Shown here in pieces: positions 10,233 to 21,654 of a stretch of DNA of 64,000 nucleotides (positions within the stretch are counted from its first letter, which is position 1; each line of letters begins with the position of its first letter). The notes below the pieces were generated by a model. The model saw only the letters and a list, made by a program, of their open reading frames with translations. It had not been told where the DNA came from and ran no database searches. Source of the stretch: Ryuthela nishihirai (taxonomy: Eukaryota; Arthropoda; Arachnida; Araneae; Heptathelidae); the NCBI GenBank assembly GCA_038380435.1, contig JAWZYU010000010.1:40644135-40708134 (forward strand). Direction: 5' to 3'. The position numbers were made by a program, and so were the translations under genes.

Positions 10233-11280
10233 TATTCATTATGTAGATGATGTGCTTATTTTTTGGGATCACCCTAAAAATAAGTGTATCTATTCAAGTT
10301 TATAATTTAATAGTATTTTACCTACTATACATTTTACACATGAACTAGAAAGTAATGATGAATTACCGTATTTAGATATATTAATTAAGAAGAAAAGACA
10401 AAAATGTGAAATAGAGGTATATTGAAAATCTACCCTAATTTCAAATATAATAGATTTTTCATCGGCACATCCATTGAAAAAATCTACAATCACCCCTTAT
10501 TTTTTAAGAGCATTTAAATATATTACTCAAAAAAAAAGAATGCATTGCAGAAAGAATTAAGTTTCATTTATAATATTGTTAGAGAAGCTGGTTATCCTGA
10601 TAATATTATTAAAAAATTAGAAAAAACTTCAAAATATAAAAGTCAGCAAGACTCGCAATCTAATCCTAACCCCCATGAAGTAAAAGCTAAATATGCACAC
10701 AGTTTCTCTCGCACACCCAGATTATCTAATACATTAAGTGACATATAAAAAAATGCGATGCTAGATTACCTACCACCATAAATAAAAGTATCAAAAAATT
10801 AGTAATAAACAATAGTGATAAACTCCCCCTAATGGGGTGGGGGTTATAATATTAACATACCTGACCCTCACAATTAATTAGTAGGTAGAAATATATTGGG
10901 AAAACTTTGTACATATGAGCAGCATATGTACGAACATTTAAATATTAAAATTCAAAAACCTAATACAGCTTTAGCACAAACAATAATTGATAATAAACTT
11001 CAAATGAATAATCTAACATATACACCACATATAGCACCACAAACCAAATTACAATTACAATATGATGAAACTGTTTTAATTTATGTAAGGAGACACTCTA
11101 CAACTAGGAGATTACACCCCTGCCCAGTGGCATATAATCTCCTGTTGCATGAACTGCCAATCACCCCAGCTGCATGAGCAGCCGTTAACATAACTGGAGA
11201 TTCTTATATAAACTTAACACCACTGTCTTAGTAGATGCCTGATGTAGCCCCGAGATGGGGGGGGGGGTGAAATATGCCAC

Positions 11281-11889
11281 AGGAAGGATTTTAAAGTTTA
11301 AATTCTTTAATATTCATTTGTGTTAATTATGTTAAAAACTTAGATTCTTGAGATTGGTGCTCAGATAACGTATCAGCTCATGACAGTACCAGAGCTTAGT
11401 AAGAAGGTATGATTGCCAGTAGCAAATGCCATCTGAACTTTGTATTCAGAATGGTGTCATTCACATGTTTTAAATGGGTTCAGAATGTGTTTTGAATTGT
11501 GCAACTGCAAAGTAGTGATATTGAGGAGTATCAAGAATACCAGGACTGGTAACTACAGCTGAGATGATGTGAAAAATCTATATACAGGTAACAACATGCA
11601 CTGCAAGAATGCAAAGAAGTTGTTATCTGCACTAGATGTCACAGCTCCTACAGCTGTCATCTGCACTAGCCAAAACAAGAACTCAATGAACTGGTAAATC
11701 ACTCTTTCATACTAGGCAGCCTTTGATAAGAAAAGGGTCTTTTTTTGCACATACTATCGGAGTAAAATTATCTGTCAAAAGAAAATCGCACCGTAAGGCA
11801 ATTTAACTATATGCAATAATAAGCGATATCAGCCAATAATTGTGTATTATTAAATTTTATAAACTAATATTCATAAATGTGTGAACAGT
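11281..11889. other. Unassigned non-coding stretch
   Basis: The Penelope-like 3' region fades out near 11330. The remainder has no ORF or repeat I recognise. Confidence 0.4.
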
Positions 11890-12135
11890 ATTCATCATCA
11901 TCCTCAAGCAGCCATGGGCTGCAGAGATCCAACCAGATTGTGAAATTTAGTCCTGAAAACTAAATAAAAACAAAAAAAAATTTGGTAGTGAAACTGATCA
12001 AACACATCTGCCCTGAGCCACATCTTCTGTATCTAGCCACTGTAGACCAATTTTGACAAAGTTCTGTTTGACATTGTCTACCCACTGCATTCTAGGTCTA
12101 CTCCTCTTCCTGAAGTCTTTGGGCACACTGTACAA
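11890..12135 (-). mobile_element. RTE-like LINE 3' fragment, copy 2
   Basis: The plus strand reads CATCATCATCCTCAAGCAGC and then matches the C-terminal coding end of the RTE-like LINE (GTTCTGTTTGACATTGTCTA, CCCACTGCATTCTAGGTCTA). An extra A-rich ~55-bp segment at about 11945-12000 breaks the match. Only the last ~200 bp of the element survive. Confidence 0.75.
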
Positions 12136-13685
12136 TAGGTATAATGGGTAATTCACAGTAGGTGGGAGGTAAGCCTATGTCTTACAGAAGAAAAATTTAT
12201 ATATGGTGCAATATTTTGTAACATTGGTCAGGTATATGGTTTTCAGAAAATTTGAATAATAATAATAATAAGTGGGAAATCGATCCATATAGTATTTTTT
12301 TCCTCTGTTAGTAATATTTTTACAGTCATTAATATTTCTTTACAAAAGCAGCAGCCAACTACCACTTTAACATGGCATTTCCTCTAGAAAAAAATATTAA
12401 TGATTTTTAATTTTTATATGCGATTAGATTTGCTATAAAAACGTCCTAAACACACTGGTGACCTCAGCAATATCTCTGTTCATCTTTTCTGAATTATCAG
12501 TATTTCAATCGTGCAGCAATGATTTGGTTAGTGTGATATAGGTATGCTGGATGTTAACCAGTTTTATGAAAAGATCTGGTTGCTAAAGTCATTGTATTGG
12601 TTTTTGGTTTGCTTTTGCATGTGTTGCTTAAGCTGACTTCAGTTATGCTGATTTATTGCTTTAGTTCAGCCAGAAAGAATAGTTTTATTTCCTTCAATGA
12701 ATCACAATAGTACTTCCCTATGTACCACTTAAAATGGCAACTCATTATTTCAAGTTTCTTGTCTACAGGACTTTTTCCTGTGATAACTGATTGTTGAATG
12801 GTATGTAGGGAAGGAAATCTCACTGCACTGGTTGCTATAGTAATCATTGTGTTTCTAATTCTACCTTCATTAAGGAACATTCTATAATATGGAAGATAGA
12901 AGTCTTATTATGAAATATTCCAATTTAATTTACTAGACTTCACAATAGATTATGCAACAGTAAATTGTGAAGTCTAGGAAGGAATATAGCAATCTTCGTT
13001 TTCTTTTCCTGCAATTTAAAGAAAGAGTAATGGAGAGGAAAACTTCAGCTGAAAACCCATGTATCTCAGAAAAACTTCACATTCTTGTGGAGAAATTGAA
13101 CAAATTTCTATCCACATTGTTGGAAGTGTAGTCCAAATAAACAAAAAACTAAGCAGTGCCATTCCTAGCTCTTTTGGCACCTTGGACAAGAAATTTATTT
13201 GGCACCCCCATGCTCCTTAATCTAATGTATGGAAAAAATTGCACATATACAAGTTTAAATTTAATTCATTTTAACAAAGTCATATTCATTGTTGATAAAA
13301 TAAATATATCATAAAATGCATTTATAATAAGCAATTTATCGTTAATAATTAGAAAGTATAATCATTTAAACTGAAAAGGACAAAATTACCACTTAGTGAT
13401 CAAGAGAATTACGATTTTATATTTTAATACATTAAGAAGTATCAAGTATGAGTACAATGTAATTTGAATTATTATTGTGAAGTCTACGAAATGAAAAATA
13501 ATTAGTTTCTATTATTTGATTAAACCTGTCACTGTGCCCCTTTGCCATTGGTTCCCTATCCGACTGTCTCTGCATTGGCACCATTTTTAAGATTATATTA
13601 GCATAAATAAATATTTTTCCTCAAAGATTAAAAAAAAAAAAGCAGTAATCACAGTTACACCAACAGTTCACACGTTTTGGAAAAA
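12136..13685. other. AT-rich non-coding stretch
   Basis: About 1.5 kb with an (AAT)n run near 12256-12270 and no recognised gene or element. A 75-codon minus-strand ORF at 12653-12880 has no recognisable motif. Confidence 0.45.
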
Positions 13686-13689
13686 TCTC

Positions 13690-13905
13690 TGAAAGGAAAC
13701 AATTATCTCTTAAAGCAAGAGTTGTTCCCCCTGGTATAAAACTCATTGTTTCCAATCAAAACTTTTATAACCTTCATATTCCACCACCAAAAATTCAAAT
13801 TTCTTGCATAAATACATCATTTGCAATATTCATTTCAACTTTTCCCACTGTCAGAGGGTGCAGTTATAGTTTTTGGTAGATTTGGAAAGTGCAAATTGTA
13901 ATATT
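13690..13905 (-). repeat. Single unit of the ~290-bp repeat family
   Basis: Its reverse complement matches the unit repeated at 26.5-27.4 kb: AACTGCACCCTCTGACAGTG, GAATATTGCAAATGATGTAT and TGGTGGTGGAATATGAAGGT align with AATTGCACCCTCTAATGGTG, GAATATTGCAACGATGTATT and GATGGTGGAATGTGAATGTC. This shows the 290-bp unit also exists as a dispersed repeat. Confidence 0.65.
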
Positions 13906-14670
13906 ACATTAATACCTTTCCTATCCAACTCAAAAAGGAATTTTTAATTTATCTCTAAAAACCGAAGAGTTTTATGTCAACAGACAGATGACAAAGTAAA
14001 AACATTATCTTGTTTTTTTTATTGTTTTTTGAAAACCAGATAAAAATTCATATTGAAACCAGGGTTGGAGGCAGATCCATTTTATTCTATAACAAAGCAT
14101 ACTAACTCATTCAGCTACTGGGAGAAATCATTTTAGGAATATCTATAAATAAGAAGAGACATCAGCAGAAAAATAATATATATAAATTCATGTTTCAAAG
14201 TTTGGGAATTTTGAATGAGGCTTTCCATTCACTTAAACATGAAAGTGTCAAGTCAAAAACTTTGCAATAACAATGTGAGTAACCATTCATTGCTGTCAGC
14301 ACATTCAAAATCCAACTTCTATATGTTGTTCAGTCCAATATCTCAGAAGTCCCATTTTCAACCAAAAGAAATTTTGGGGTACATCTTTCAGCTTACTGGA
14401 TGACATATATTTAAAGTGATTTTTAAGCAAGATAGTGCACTGGTTCACTGAGTTATAATAGTCAGTTTTTTTTTTATTTACTCTTTCTGTGCTGTGGTTG
14501 GCCAATTTCTTGGCTTTCTCACTCAGCAGATACCACTCCATTTCTTTTTGTTGAAGATATATAAAAGTTATTGTACTAAACAGAAGGAAGTGCGATTTGT
14601 TGCAGCAACATGAATAGCAAGGTTCAAGGTGAGAATGCATTGGTGAAATTATTTTGTTTGGAGCCTACTA
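13906..14670. other. AT-rich non-coding stretch
   Basis: No supported gene or element. Short ORFs on both strands (14215-14403 and 14305-14640) overlap each other and show no domain. Confidence 0.4.
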
Positions 14671-14682
14671 TATCAGTCTGCC

Positions 14683-15067
14683 AGGGAGGGGTGGCTCAGT
14701 CAGTAGCATGCCAGGCACGTAATCTGCAGTTCCCAGGTTCGAGTCCCAGCTGGGTCAGCATTGAGATTTATCTCCGAATAATTCCCTGCCCTGTCCACGG
14801 TCAGTAGGGGACACTGATGGGCTTGGAAAGGCCTCTGTCCATTGGATGGGACTTTAAGCCGTGCCCAGTGTGCGGAAGAGCCATACCTTGTGCACGTTAA
14901 AGAACACGCTGGATGGCCTTGACGAGATGTTACCATCTGTCTCCCAACAGCTGTTCCAGTGGGTCCCCTCTCCCCAACCTTCTCTGAGCCTTTAGGGTCC
15001 TTGTGACCTGGCCATTTAGCCCATGGTATTCAAAAAAGTGCCGCTCAGAGGTAAAACAACCCAACCC
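14683..15067 (+). repeat. SINE-A, full length, with target duplication
   Basis: It starts with a tRNA-like head: A-box-like GTGGCTCAGTCAGTAGCATG and B box GGTTCGAGTCC. The 300-bp body follows and ends AAAACAACCCAACCC. Imperfect 12-bp duplications flank it, TATCAGTCTGCC at 14671-14682 and TATCAATCTGCC at 15068-15079. The anticodon position of the head suggests a Thr-type tRNA origin, but the stem is imperfect. Confidence 0.9.
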
Positions 15068-15113
15068 TATCAATCTGCCTCTAGACAATTCCTCAAGGAC
15101 CTATAAAGAAGTC

Positions 15114-15443
15114 ATCGGATGGGATGTTAAATTGTTGTACTGTGTGTGGGAGAGCAATACCCTGTGCACATTAAAGAACATGTTGGATGGCTTTGACAGG
15201 AGGCTACCATCTGTCTCCCAACAGCTGCTCCAGTGGGTCCCCTCCTCCAACTTTCTCTGAGCTTTCGGGGTCCATGTGGCCTGGCCATTTAGCCCATGGT
15301 GGAAATATGGTTGAGTGATGCCATCTGATGCTCCACTATACAGGATAGTACTACATCTAATGGAAGGCACCACATGTCACTCTCGTATATGCTGATCGAC
15401 AAAAAGGAGAAAAACGTGTCGCTCAGAAGTAAAACAACCCAAC
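15114..15443 (+). repeat. SINE-A, 5'-truncated, second of three in a row
   Basis: It starts in the body (ATCGGATGGGATGTTAAATT) and ends CAGAAGTAAAACAACCCAAC. Flanking near-duplicates are CTATAAAGAAGTC at 15101-15113 and CTGTAAAGAAGTC at 15444-15456. The copy is interrupted at 15301 by a ~105-bp foreign segment. Confidence 0.8.
15301..15405 (-). repeat. Foreign ~100-bp segment inside SINE-A
   Basis: Between the SINE-A motifs TTTAGCCCATGGT and TGTCGCTCAGAAGTAAAAC sits a segment absent from other SINE-A copies. Its reverse complement matches 36740-36833 almost base for base, including an open frame reading ESDMWCLPLDVVLSCIVEHQ in both. No inverted termini are visible. Confidence 0.75.
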
Positions 15444-15456
15444 CTGTAAAGAAGTC

Positions 15457-15547
15457 TAATGGGTCCCCTCCTAACCTCTCTAATCTGGCCATTTAGCTCA
15501 TTGTGTGCAAAAAAAGTGCCACTCAGAGGTAAAAACAACCCAACCCT
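15457..15547 (+). repeat. SINE-A 3' fragment, third of three
   Basis: It begins TAATGGGTCCCCTCCTAACC and ends AGAGGTAAAAACAACCCAAC. Flanking TAAAGAAGTC (15447) and TAAAAGGAAGTG (15546) suggest it used the same target as the preceding copy. Confidence 0.7.
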
Positions 15548-15893
15548 AAAAGGAAGTGTTTGCATTTTGCAGAAAAGGTCAATATTTTTGATGTATTCAG
15601 TGAGGAGATGAAAGCACATGCACCTATATACTGCTGTTCTTCAAGGTACCAAGGAGGGATGAGATGGGGCAGTCAGTGATCCCAATGGAGCTGAATTTCT
15701 GAAAGAATTCCCATCTTTTTGCAGAAAAATTGCAACAATTGAGGAGGATAGGGGATACTATGCCAGGAAAGTTACAGCTAGAGCAATTGGGACTATTCAC
15801 TGTTTTAAGGATGTGTAGCGCAGAGGGCCTGTATGCAGTTCCAACACAGACACAACGAAGTAGTTTCTTCAGATATCAGAAACCTTTCAAAGT
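15548..15893. other. Unassigned stretch before the LINE relic
   Basis: No feature supported. It may hold the 3' untranslated end of the minus-strand LINE that begins at 15894. Confidence 0.35.
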
Positions 15894-18660
15894 TCACGGG
15901 AGAGTGAGAGTAGGATCTACAAGGAATCTGAAGGAAGAGCATCCAAAATCTTGCTGCCACTGAGCTGGGCAAAGCTGTTTGATGATTTGTGAAACCAAAG
16001 CTTTACAATCACTTAGGAAAAGCAAATAATTGGTGACATGGCTCTCTAGGTTGTGGGCCTCCTTAGCAGTCAGCTCTGCTTGCTCGTTGCATGGGATATC
16101 AACCTGGGAAGGGATCCACTGTATCCACATAGGCAAATCTTATTTATTATTATTTTTCATTAATTTTAATTAAAAAAAAACTATATTCTGTATTATGAAA
16201 GGGTTGCAGGTACATGAGTCCCTCCTCTGGAGGGCTGTGGAGTGCTGATTTTGAGTCACTGAAGATGGCACAGCTGTTGGTGCCCAGGCGATGTTCACAG
16301 CCTCCAAGATAGTGATGTAACTAGATAGTTTACTGCCCAGGGCAAGTGGCTGCTACTCATAATCCAGTACACTGCAGTGTGTCAGTTTTGATGTACTCTG
16401 AATTAAAGACAATGAACAGAAAATAATCACAAAATCTCTAAAATGGGCAAAAGGAAAAAAAAATCTGAAATTTTGCTTCTTAAAGACTATTTTTCCCTCT
16501 CTGAAATTTGACACCTGGAGTTACCACCCCACTTGCCTCTACCCCCTAGTTACACCACTGCTGCAGGATGGTATGTATCTCAGCACTTCTAGAGGAAGTC
16601 AGGTGAGGAAGTTAAGCATCTGGATACATTGCTGTTAGGAATAACAAAGAGAGGGCCATCTGAGAGGTCTTTCCAGATCAACAGATCCAATATTATAGAC
16701 TTGAAAAGACATATCTTAGTGAGCAGTGATAAAGGCAATGGTCACAGTTTTGATGATGGCAGTATCTGAATCACAATCCTTCATCCCCAATGGAAGAGAT
16801 GAGCATATTGATCTTCAGTCTGGGGTCTTCCAAGATGGCATGTCAGAGAAGAGAGTATTGCTTACAGTGGAACTGGTAGGAAGGACACAATATGTAGAAA
16901 TTGGTGACAGACATGGAAATGGCAGAGTTGAATCTGTCTTGCAATTTCGTGAGCAGTTCGTGGTAAGGAGTCTAGATAGATGGCACAACAGGTCTCTCTT
17001 CATGTGGAGATGGAAGGGCATGTAATCATCACCAGTGATAACTAAAGCATTAGAGATTTTTGATCATAATCTAAAGCAGACTTGTGTTCCTTGGGGGTTT
17101 ATTATGCTGCAATATTGAGTGAATATAGATTTATTGTTACCTTACCCTAAACTCTAAAGCTTTCCTACATCACATTGTAACATACTTCACTCCTGCCCAA
17201 ATTTCGTTGGCTGGTCTGTATGCCAGCATGACCCACAACCCAGGATGAAAAAATATGCATATTTTTGAAGTATTCTACCTAGCAATAAGCGACAGAGACT
17301 TTCTATCTTTTAATAATAAGAAAATTAACATTTATTTATAATCCTGTCCAACAAATATCTTCTTAGATTTTACAAACAATAATCACAACTCATATACATC
17401 AGACAATTGGTGTAGTTGGAAACAAAGCATTGGGGGCTCATAATTTCTACTCTCACAATTGCAGCATCCTCAACTTTCCGAGCAGACTCTCCCTCTCTTA
17501 TGAACACAAGCAGTCTCCTCTCTTGGGTTTCTTGAACAAAAAAGGGTCATGTCTTGCTGGTCAGAATCAGCCAATCAGGATATGCCAATATATCAATGGA
17601 GCTTCAGATTTTGTTTGATCTTCTGGCTCATACCACATGGGTTCTCTTCCTTTCCCAGGAACTCTGAATCCATGTTCCCCATTGCCTCTCTTGGGACCCA
17701 TCAGCTGTAGGATGCCTCTGCACATCCTGGGCTGGAGATGCCACTCACTTCTCGTCTCTGTGGAGGGTCATCACCACTTGCCAGAATTTCCCTTTGTAGC
17801 AGCAACAGATGAGGCTCTTGTTGAAGATGTTTATCACCAGCATAAATTCAGAACAGCTACCAAAGGTGCTGGCCACCCTGAATTTGCCGTAAATAGCTCG
17901 TAAGTCTCAAGCCCCCATCTCATACTATCAGACAAGAATAATAAAACATTTTTGATTTTGTTCTGTGTAGATGGACAAAAATCTATGCAGAACACTCGCA
18001 GGAAGAGGTATGAATGGTAGCGAGCTTCTTCAGCTGTTTGTCAGAGGCATTGCATTGTTGGGAGTCTGGAGAGAAGAACAATGGTCTTGCAAGAATTTCC
18101 CCCAGCTGATGCCTACAAGGAAAGACAACATATTACAGTGAATTATGGTAACGGACTTGAGGTGCTGGATGAAAGGTTGCTAGGTCAGCTTGCTATCGAG
18201 GAAACACCAAGGAACTTGTGCTGCTTGGCTATTTTGTTGTGGACTGCAATCGATGTTGGAGAAGGTGGTAGTGAGGCACTAGTTTGTGGAGATCATACCA
18301 GCAGTCTTGTCAATGGAGAGGGAGAGACCAGAAAGTGGTGTGACAGTAGTCATTGCATGTTTCATTTTCAGTTCTGCATAAGCTGGGCCCTTAAAGAACC
18401 AGATACCATAGCATAAATCAAGATACCAACTCCAGCTAAAAGCCTGTAAGGAGAGTCAATAGGAATGTTCAGATGCATGGGACTAGGACTGCTCCTAGGG
18501 GCACTTCACGATTGGTAACTCTTAGGTGCTGAACATGTTGCTAAGTTTTACTTTACCAGTACTATCGGAGAGGTAAGTCTAGATCCAGTTGATTGTTACC
18601 AGTAAGTCCGAGCTCCTGAAATCTGCGAGTATGCCTAGTGTGGCAGGAAGTCTGAAACCT
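15894..18660 (-). mobile_element. Second I-clade-like LINE family, badly decayed
   Basis: Minus-strand translation of 16136-15894 gives MWIQWIPSQVDIPCNEQAEL followed by TAKEAH, the C-terminal RNase H block of I-clade LINEs (usual WIPSHxxIxGNExAD). Further 5', around 16710, is VYNIGSVDLE, corresponding to the N-terminal VYTDGSV. Near 18235 is the RT-end motif KQHKFLGVS. The family differs from the LINE at 1.6-3.8 kb. Extra sequence at 16140-16600, including an A/T-rich run, separates the two RNase H halves. Many stops and frameshifts are present. Confidence 0.6.
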
Positions 18661-19270
18661 TCTGGATGTTCAGTGATCACTAATGGTTCTGATGTTGATT
18701 TTTTTTTTTAATGAGCAAATAAAACTTCTTGGGTTGGTAATATAAACTGTCACAAATTCATTATTATAAGTGCAGTTGTTAAAAATTTATTTATTTATAA
18801 ATTTGAATTTTTTTCACACCTGTATATTCTGAATAGAAATTTAATGCTGAATTAAATTTTTTTTTACAGATTTCCAATATTATGAGTAGATCTCAAATTA
18901 TATGAAATGAAAAATGGTTACTTTTTTTGTATTTAGTTTTGCAATTTATTCTTGTATTTGATTTTGTTTCTTTTGAACTAATCACACAATTTGCAGACAG
19001 TTTTTCAGTTTCAAATTCCTTATAAAATTTCACAGTTCACCATAAAAGGTATAACTTAAACATAGGTGTGATAATCACAGCATTTACCTGGTTGCTATTT
19101 AAACGTCAATATATCAATAAATATATTTTGTGGAAAAAAATTTGCTGACACGGGGCGTGAACCCACATCTCTTCAGAAACATGCCAGTTTTATCTATCTT
19201 CCTATTGCTTTCCCTCATCCTTTGTTGGTTTGTGGATTTGTCAGAACAGTTGTTCCACCTTATCTTGCAA
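18661..19270. other. AT-rich non-coding stretch
   Basis: No gene or element recognised. At 19138-19165 GACACGGGGCGTGAACCCAC resembles the reverse complement of a tRNA-like B box, but no A box supports a SINE. Confidence 0.4.
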
Positions 19271-19915
19271 ATGCAACAGACAAACTTAATGATTTATGTG
19301 TCAAAAGCTTGTGACACAGGGAGTGTCATAGGCTATAAAAAATTGATCTCCGTGCTTTTTCCCTCTAAAACAGGGGAAATATGAAAACAATTGTCCCTGT
19401 ATAGCTCCAGAATGACAGTGCCAATAGTAACAAGCTATGTCTCAAAGAAAGCTTATGATGCAGGGAGTGTCATAGACTGTAAAAATTTCCCCATCCTTTC
19501 TCCCTAAAAAAGAAATTATAAAACGATTGTTCTGCTATATCTTTGGAGCTCAAGGGGCCAAATGTAACAAGTTGCATGTGAAATGAAACCTTGTAACATT
19601 GGCAAAGGTTTTTTACAATAAAAATATACCCTCTTGATTTCTTCCCCTCCTAAAAAAGGGGAAATGCAAAATTTGTTCTATATCTTCTGAATACGAGGGC
19701 CTACAGTTACGAGTTAGATGTCAACTGAAAGCTCATATGTGGACCATCATAGACTACTTCAAATTATGATCCCATCATTCTCCCCTCACCCCAAAATGGG
19801 ATGGAAATTTATGAGGGTTGAATCAACAACAAACTTCTTATCTTAACAAGTTATATCTCAAAGCTTGTGGCATCTCCAATGTCATAGGCTACCTCAAACA
19901 TGACTCCAAAAAAAA
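19271..19915 (+). repeat. Degenerate minisatellite, ~140-bp unit
   Basis: About four and a half diverged head-to-tail units share the same order of landmarks: an AAGCTTGTGACACAGGGAGT-like start, GTCATAGACTGT, a pyrimidine-rich TTTCTCCCTAAAA, a GGGGAAAT-like motif, TATATCTTTGGAGCTC, and an AACAAGTT end. Unit starts fall near 19284, 19430, 19570, 19710 and 19853. It abuts the 3'-truncated LINE copy at 19945. No ORF spans it. Confidence 0.65.
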
Positions 19916-19944
19916 TGCAAATTCTCATATAGACATGTGCTATT

Positions 19945-21362
19945 GAGCTGTATAATTTTGCTCTCCAGACTTGTCTGTCCTGAGCTACAGCTGTGCATTT
20001 GGCCACAGTAGGCCAATTCTAGCAAGGTCCTGTTTGACATTGTCTGCTCATCACATCCTAGGTCTCCCCCTTTTCCTAAAGCCTTTGGGCACACTGTTTA
20101 TAATCCTTTTTGCCAATCTGCAGCTATGCATATGGGCAACATGGCCAAACCAAAGCAGTCTATCTCTGCATAAAATGTTGCTCTCCTAACCTCATCATTG
20201 TTTGCAAAGTAAAGCCACCTAATGCCCAAGATACTACTTAAGCATCTAGAATCAAAGGCATCAAGTTTCTTGTTATTCTGCTTGCATAGGGTCCAAGTTT
20301 CACTACCATACCTAACCTTAAAAAGAACCAAATTCTTATACAGCCTAATTTTAGTTTTAGGCATATACACCTATTTTCGTGGCATTAGATTCAACGCCTA
20401 TATGTGTGATATCTCATTCCACACAACACCAGTATCTGTTACACAGCTCCCAAGGTAAACTGAGACACTTACTCAATAGTGCAGCCATTCAAAGCAACTG
20501 AAGCATGATCTGCTTGACCAATTTTCATTACTTTAGTTTTGTCTCTGTTTATCACCAAACCTACTCTATTACCAGTCTCATCAACAGTCCTAATGAAATA
20601 ATTCATCTTATCAGCCTCATTAGCCAATAATGCCAAATCATCTGCATAATTTAAATTTAGAAATTTTGAAATCTCTGGACCGTTCCCTTGCAAAGAATTC
20701 TGCATAACATAATAATCAAACTAAAGAATAAAGGAGAACAAATGCCCTTGTCTAACTACACTAGCAATACTAAATCAATTGCTATAAGCCTTACCAACTC
20801 TCACACATGATTGTGTTGTTATAGAGAGATTTCATTATGCTAACTAACTTGTCAGGTATTCCATATGATCTAATGATTAACCACAAATTATGTCAATCAA
20901 CAGAGTCAAAAGCCATTTTGAAATGTATAAAGTTTGTAACAAGTTTCTGAAACTCTACATATTTCTCAAGAATCTGCCCAAGTGAAAATATTTGATCTAT
21001 ACATCCCCTACCACTTCTGAATCCTCACTGTTCATCACGCAGTTCTCCATCAACCAAATTCTTAATTCTATTAAGTATAATTATGCAAATAACTTCTGGA
21101 ACAGAAAGTAAACTAATTCCCCTATAATTATCATATAAACCCACTCTGTTTTAAAAAATTGGGATAATAATAGCTCTAGTAAAATCCTTAGGAACAACAC
21201 GTGTCGTAAAGAAACATTTGGAATTTTAGTCAGCCATGTGACAACACAAACATTCCCAGTTCTAAGCATTAGTAGTAATTTCATCTATTCCTGAAAATTT
21301 ATGCAGTTTTAATTTAGAAGATAGTCAAAGCAACTTCAGAATATGATATAGGACCAACTTTC
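19945..21362 (-). mobile_element. RTE-like LINE, copy 3, older
   Basis: Same family as the 5.6-kb copy but more diverged. The minus strand gives SETWTLCKQNNKKLDAFDSR (20370-20098), the catalytic NYADDLALLA (20705-20469) and fingers further 5'. It lacks the 3' terminal CTGCTTGAGG and GAT tail. Its 5' part is scrambled: the segment following 21362 in the family order reappears at 21613-21653 after an inverted block. Confidence 0.8.
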
Positions 21363-21368
21363 TATCCT

Positions 21369-21610
21369 GAAATGACACAAGCAGCCATGCCTTACCGGGG
21401 CTCGAACCCAGGTCCCTTGGATCAGTAGCCAAGCACACTAACCACTCGGCCATGGGACGGCCCTGTTCTACACAATACAGTTAGTTGTACTCCCACTGTT
21501 TGTAATGAAGTTAGGTGCATTACTGGTTTTAAAGTTGGTCCTATATCATATTCTGAAGTTGCTTTGACTATCTTCTAAATTAAAACTGCATAAATTTTCA
21601 GGAATAGATT
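21369..21610. repeat. Inverted duplication block of LINE plus SINE-B
   Basis: In order: 21369-21463 is SINE-B in minus orientation (including GGCTCGAACCC); 21462-21503 is a LINE piece in plus orientation; 21504-21528 is a connecting LINE piece; and 21529-21610 repeats 21284-21362 in inverted orientation (TATATCATATTCTGAAGTTG against CAACTTCAGAATATGATATA). The block is therefore the reverse complement of a LINE-to-SINE stretch whose direct version lies partly on each side (21284-21362 and 21613-21760). Confidence 0.85.
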
Positions 21611-21654
21611 CACACAAACAGTGGGAGTACAAATAATTGTATTGTGTAGAACAG

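Larger units (their letters stand above)
8512..11177 (+). pseudogene. Penelope-like reverse transcriptase relic, split
   Basis: Visible blocks are PQLFIKIKLHKDNKPFQPLV and SCTYNL (fingers), TIHSLDVISLYPN (motif A), RSPLSGLMADVIMQHVE (motif B, frame 8951) and HYVDDVLIFWDHP (motif C, after the insert). They are followed by ESNDELPYLDILIKK, SSAHPLKKSTIT and KELSFIYNIVREAGYPDNII. The last is a conserved type of segment downstream of Penelope RTs. Frame 10896-11177 is probably the C-terminal remainder, without recognised motifs. Blocks lie in different frames even when the Tc1 insert is ignored. Confidence 0.7.
8338..11280 (+). mobile_element. Penelope-like retroelement, interrupted
   Basis: RT blocks typical of Penelope-like elements occur in order on the plus strand before and after a 1.2-kb Tc1 insertion: motif A at about 8740-8780, motif B at 8950-8990, and motif C (IHYVDDVLIF) at about 10237-10266, just past the insertion. 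The post-RT segment PYLDILIKK and the thumb-like stretch around 10545-10740 follow. After 11180 there is a GC-rich AGCCCCGAGATGGGG segment like a 3'-terminal stem. No GIY-YIG endonuclease is clearly visible. It is pseudogenised by frameshifts. Confidence 0.7.

Noticed and set aside
14690..14765. tRNA gene at the head of SINE-A (and equivalent heads in other copies)
   Set aside because: A and B boxes are present, but the acceptor and anticodon stems are imperfect and each unit continues into the same SINE body; none looks like a functional tRNA.
18081..18416. 111-codon plus-strand ORF as a gene
   Set aside because: It is antisense to the decayed I-clade RT region (KQHKFLGVS motif on the minus strand), so it is best seen as a shadow frame.
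19284..19910. CRISPR-like array in the 140-bp repeats
   Set aside because: Unit length, divergence and lack of unique spacers do not fit, and the sequence is eukaryotic.
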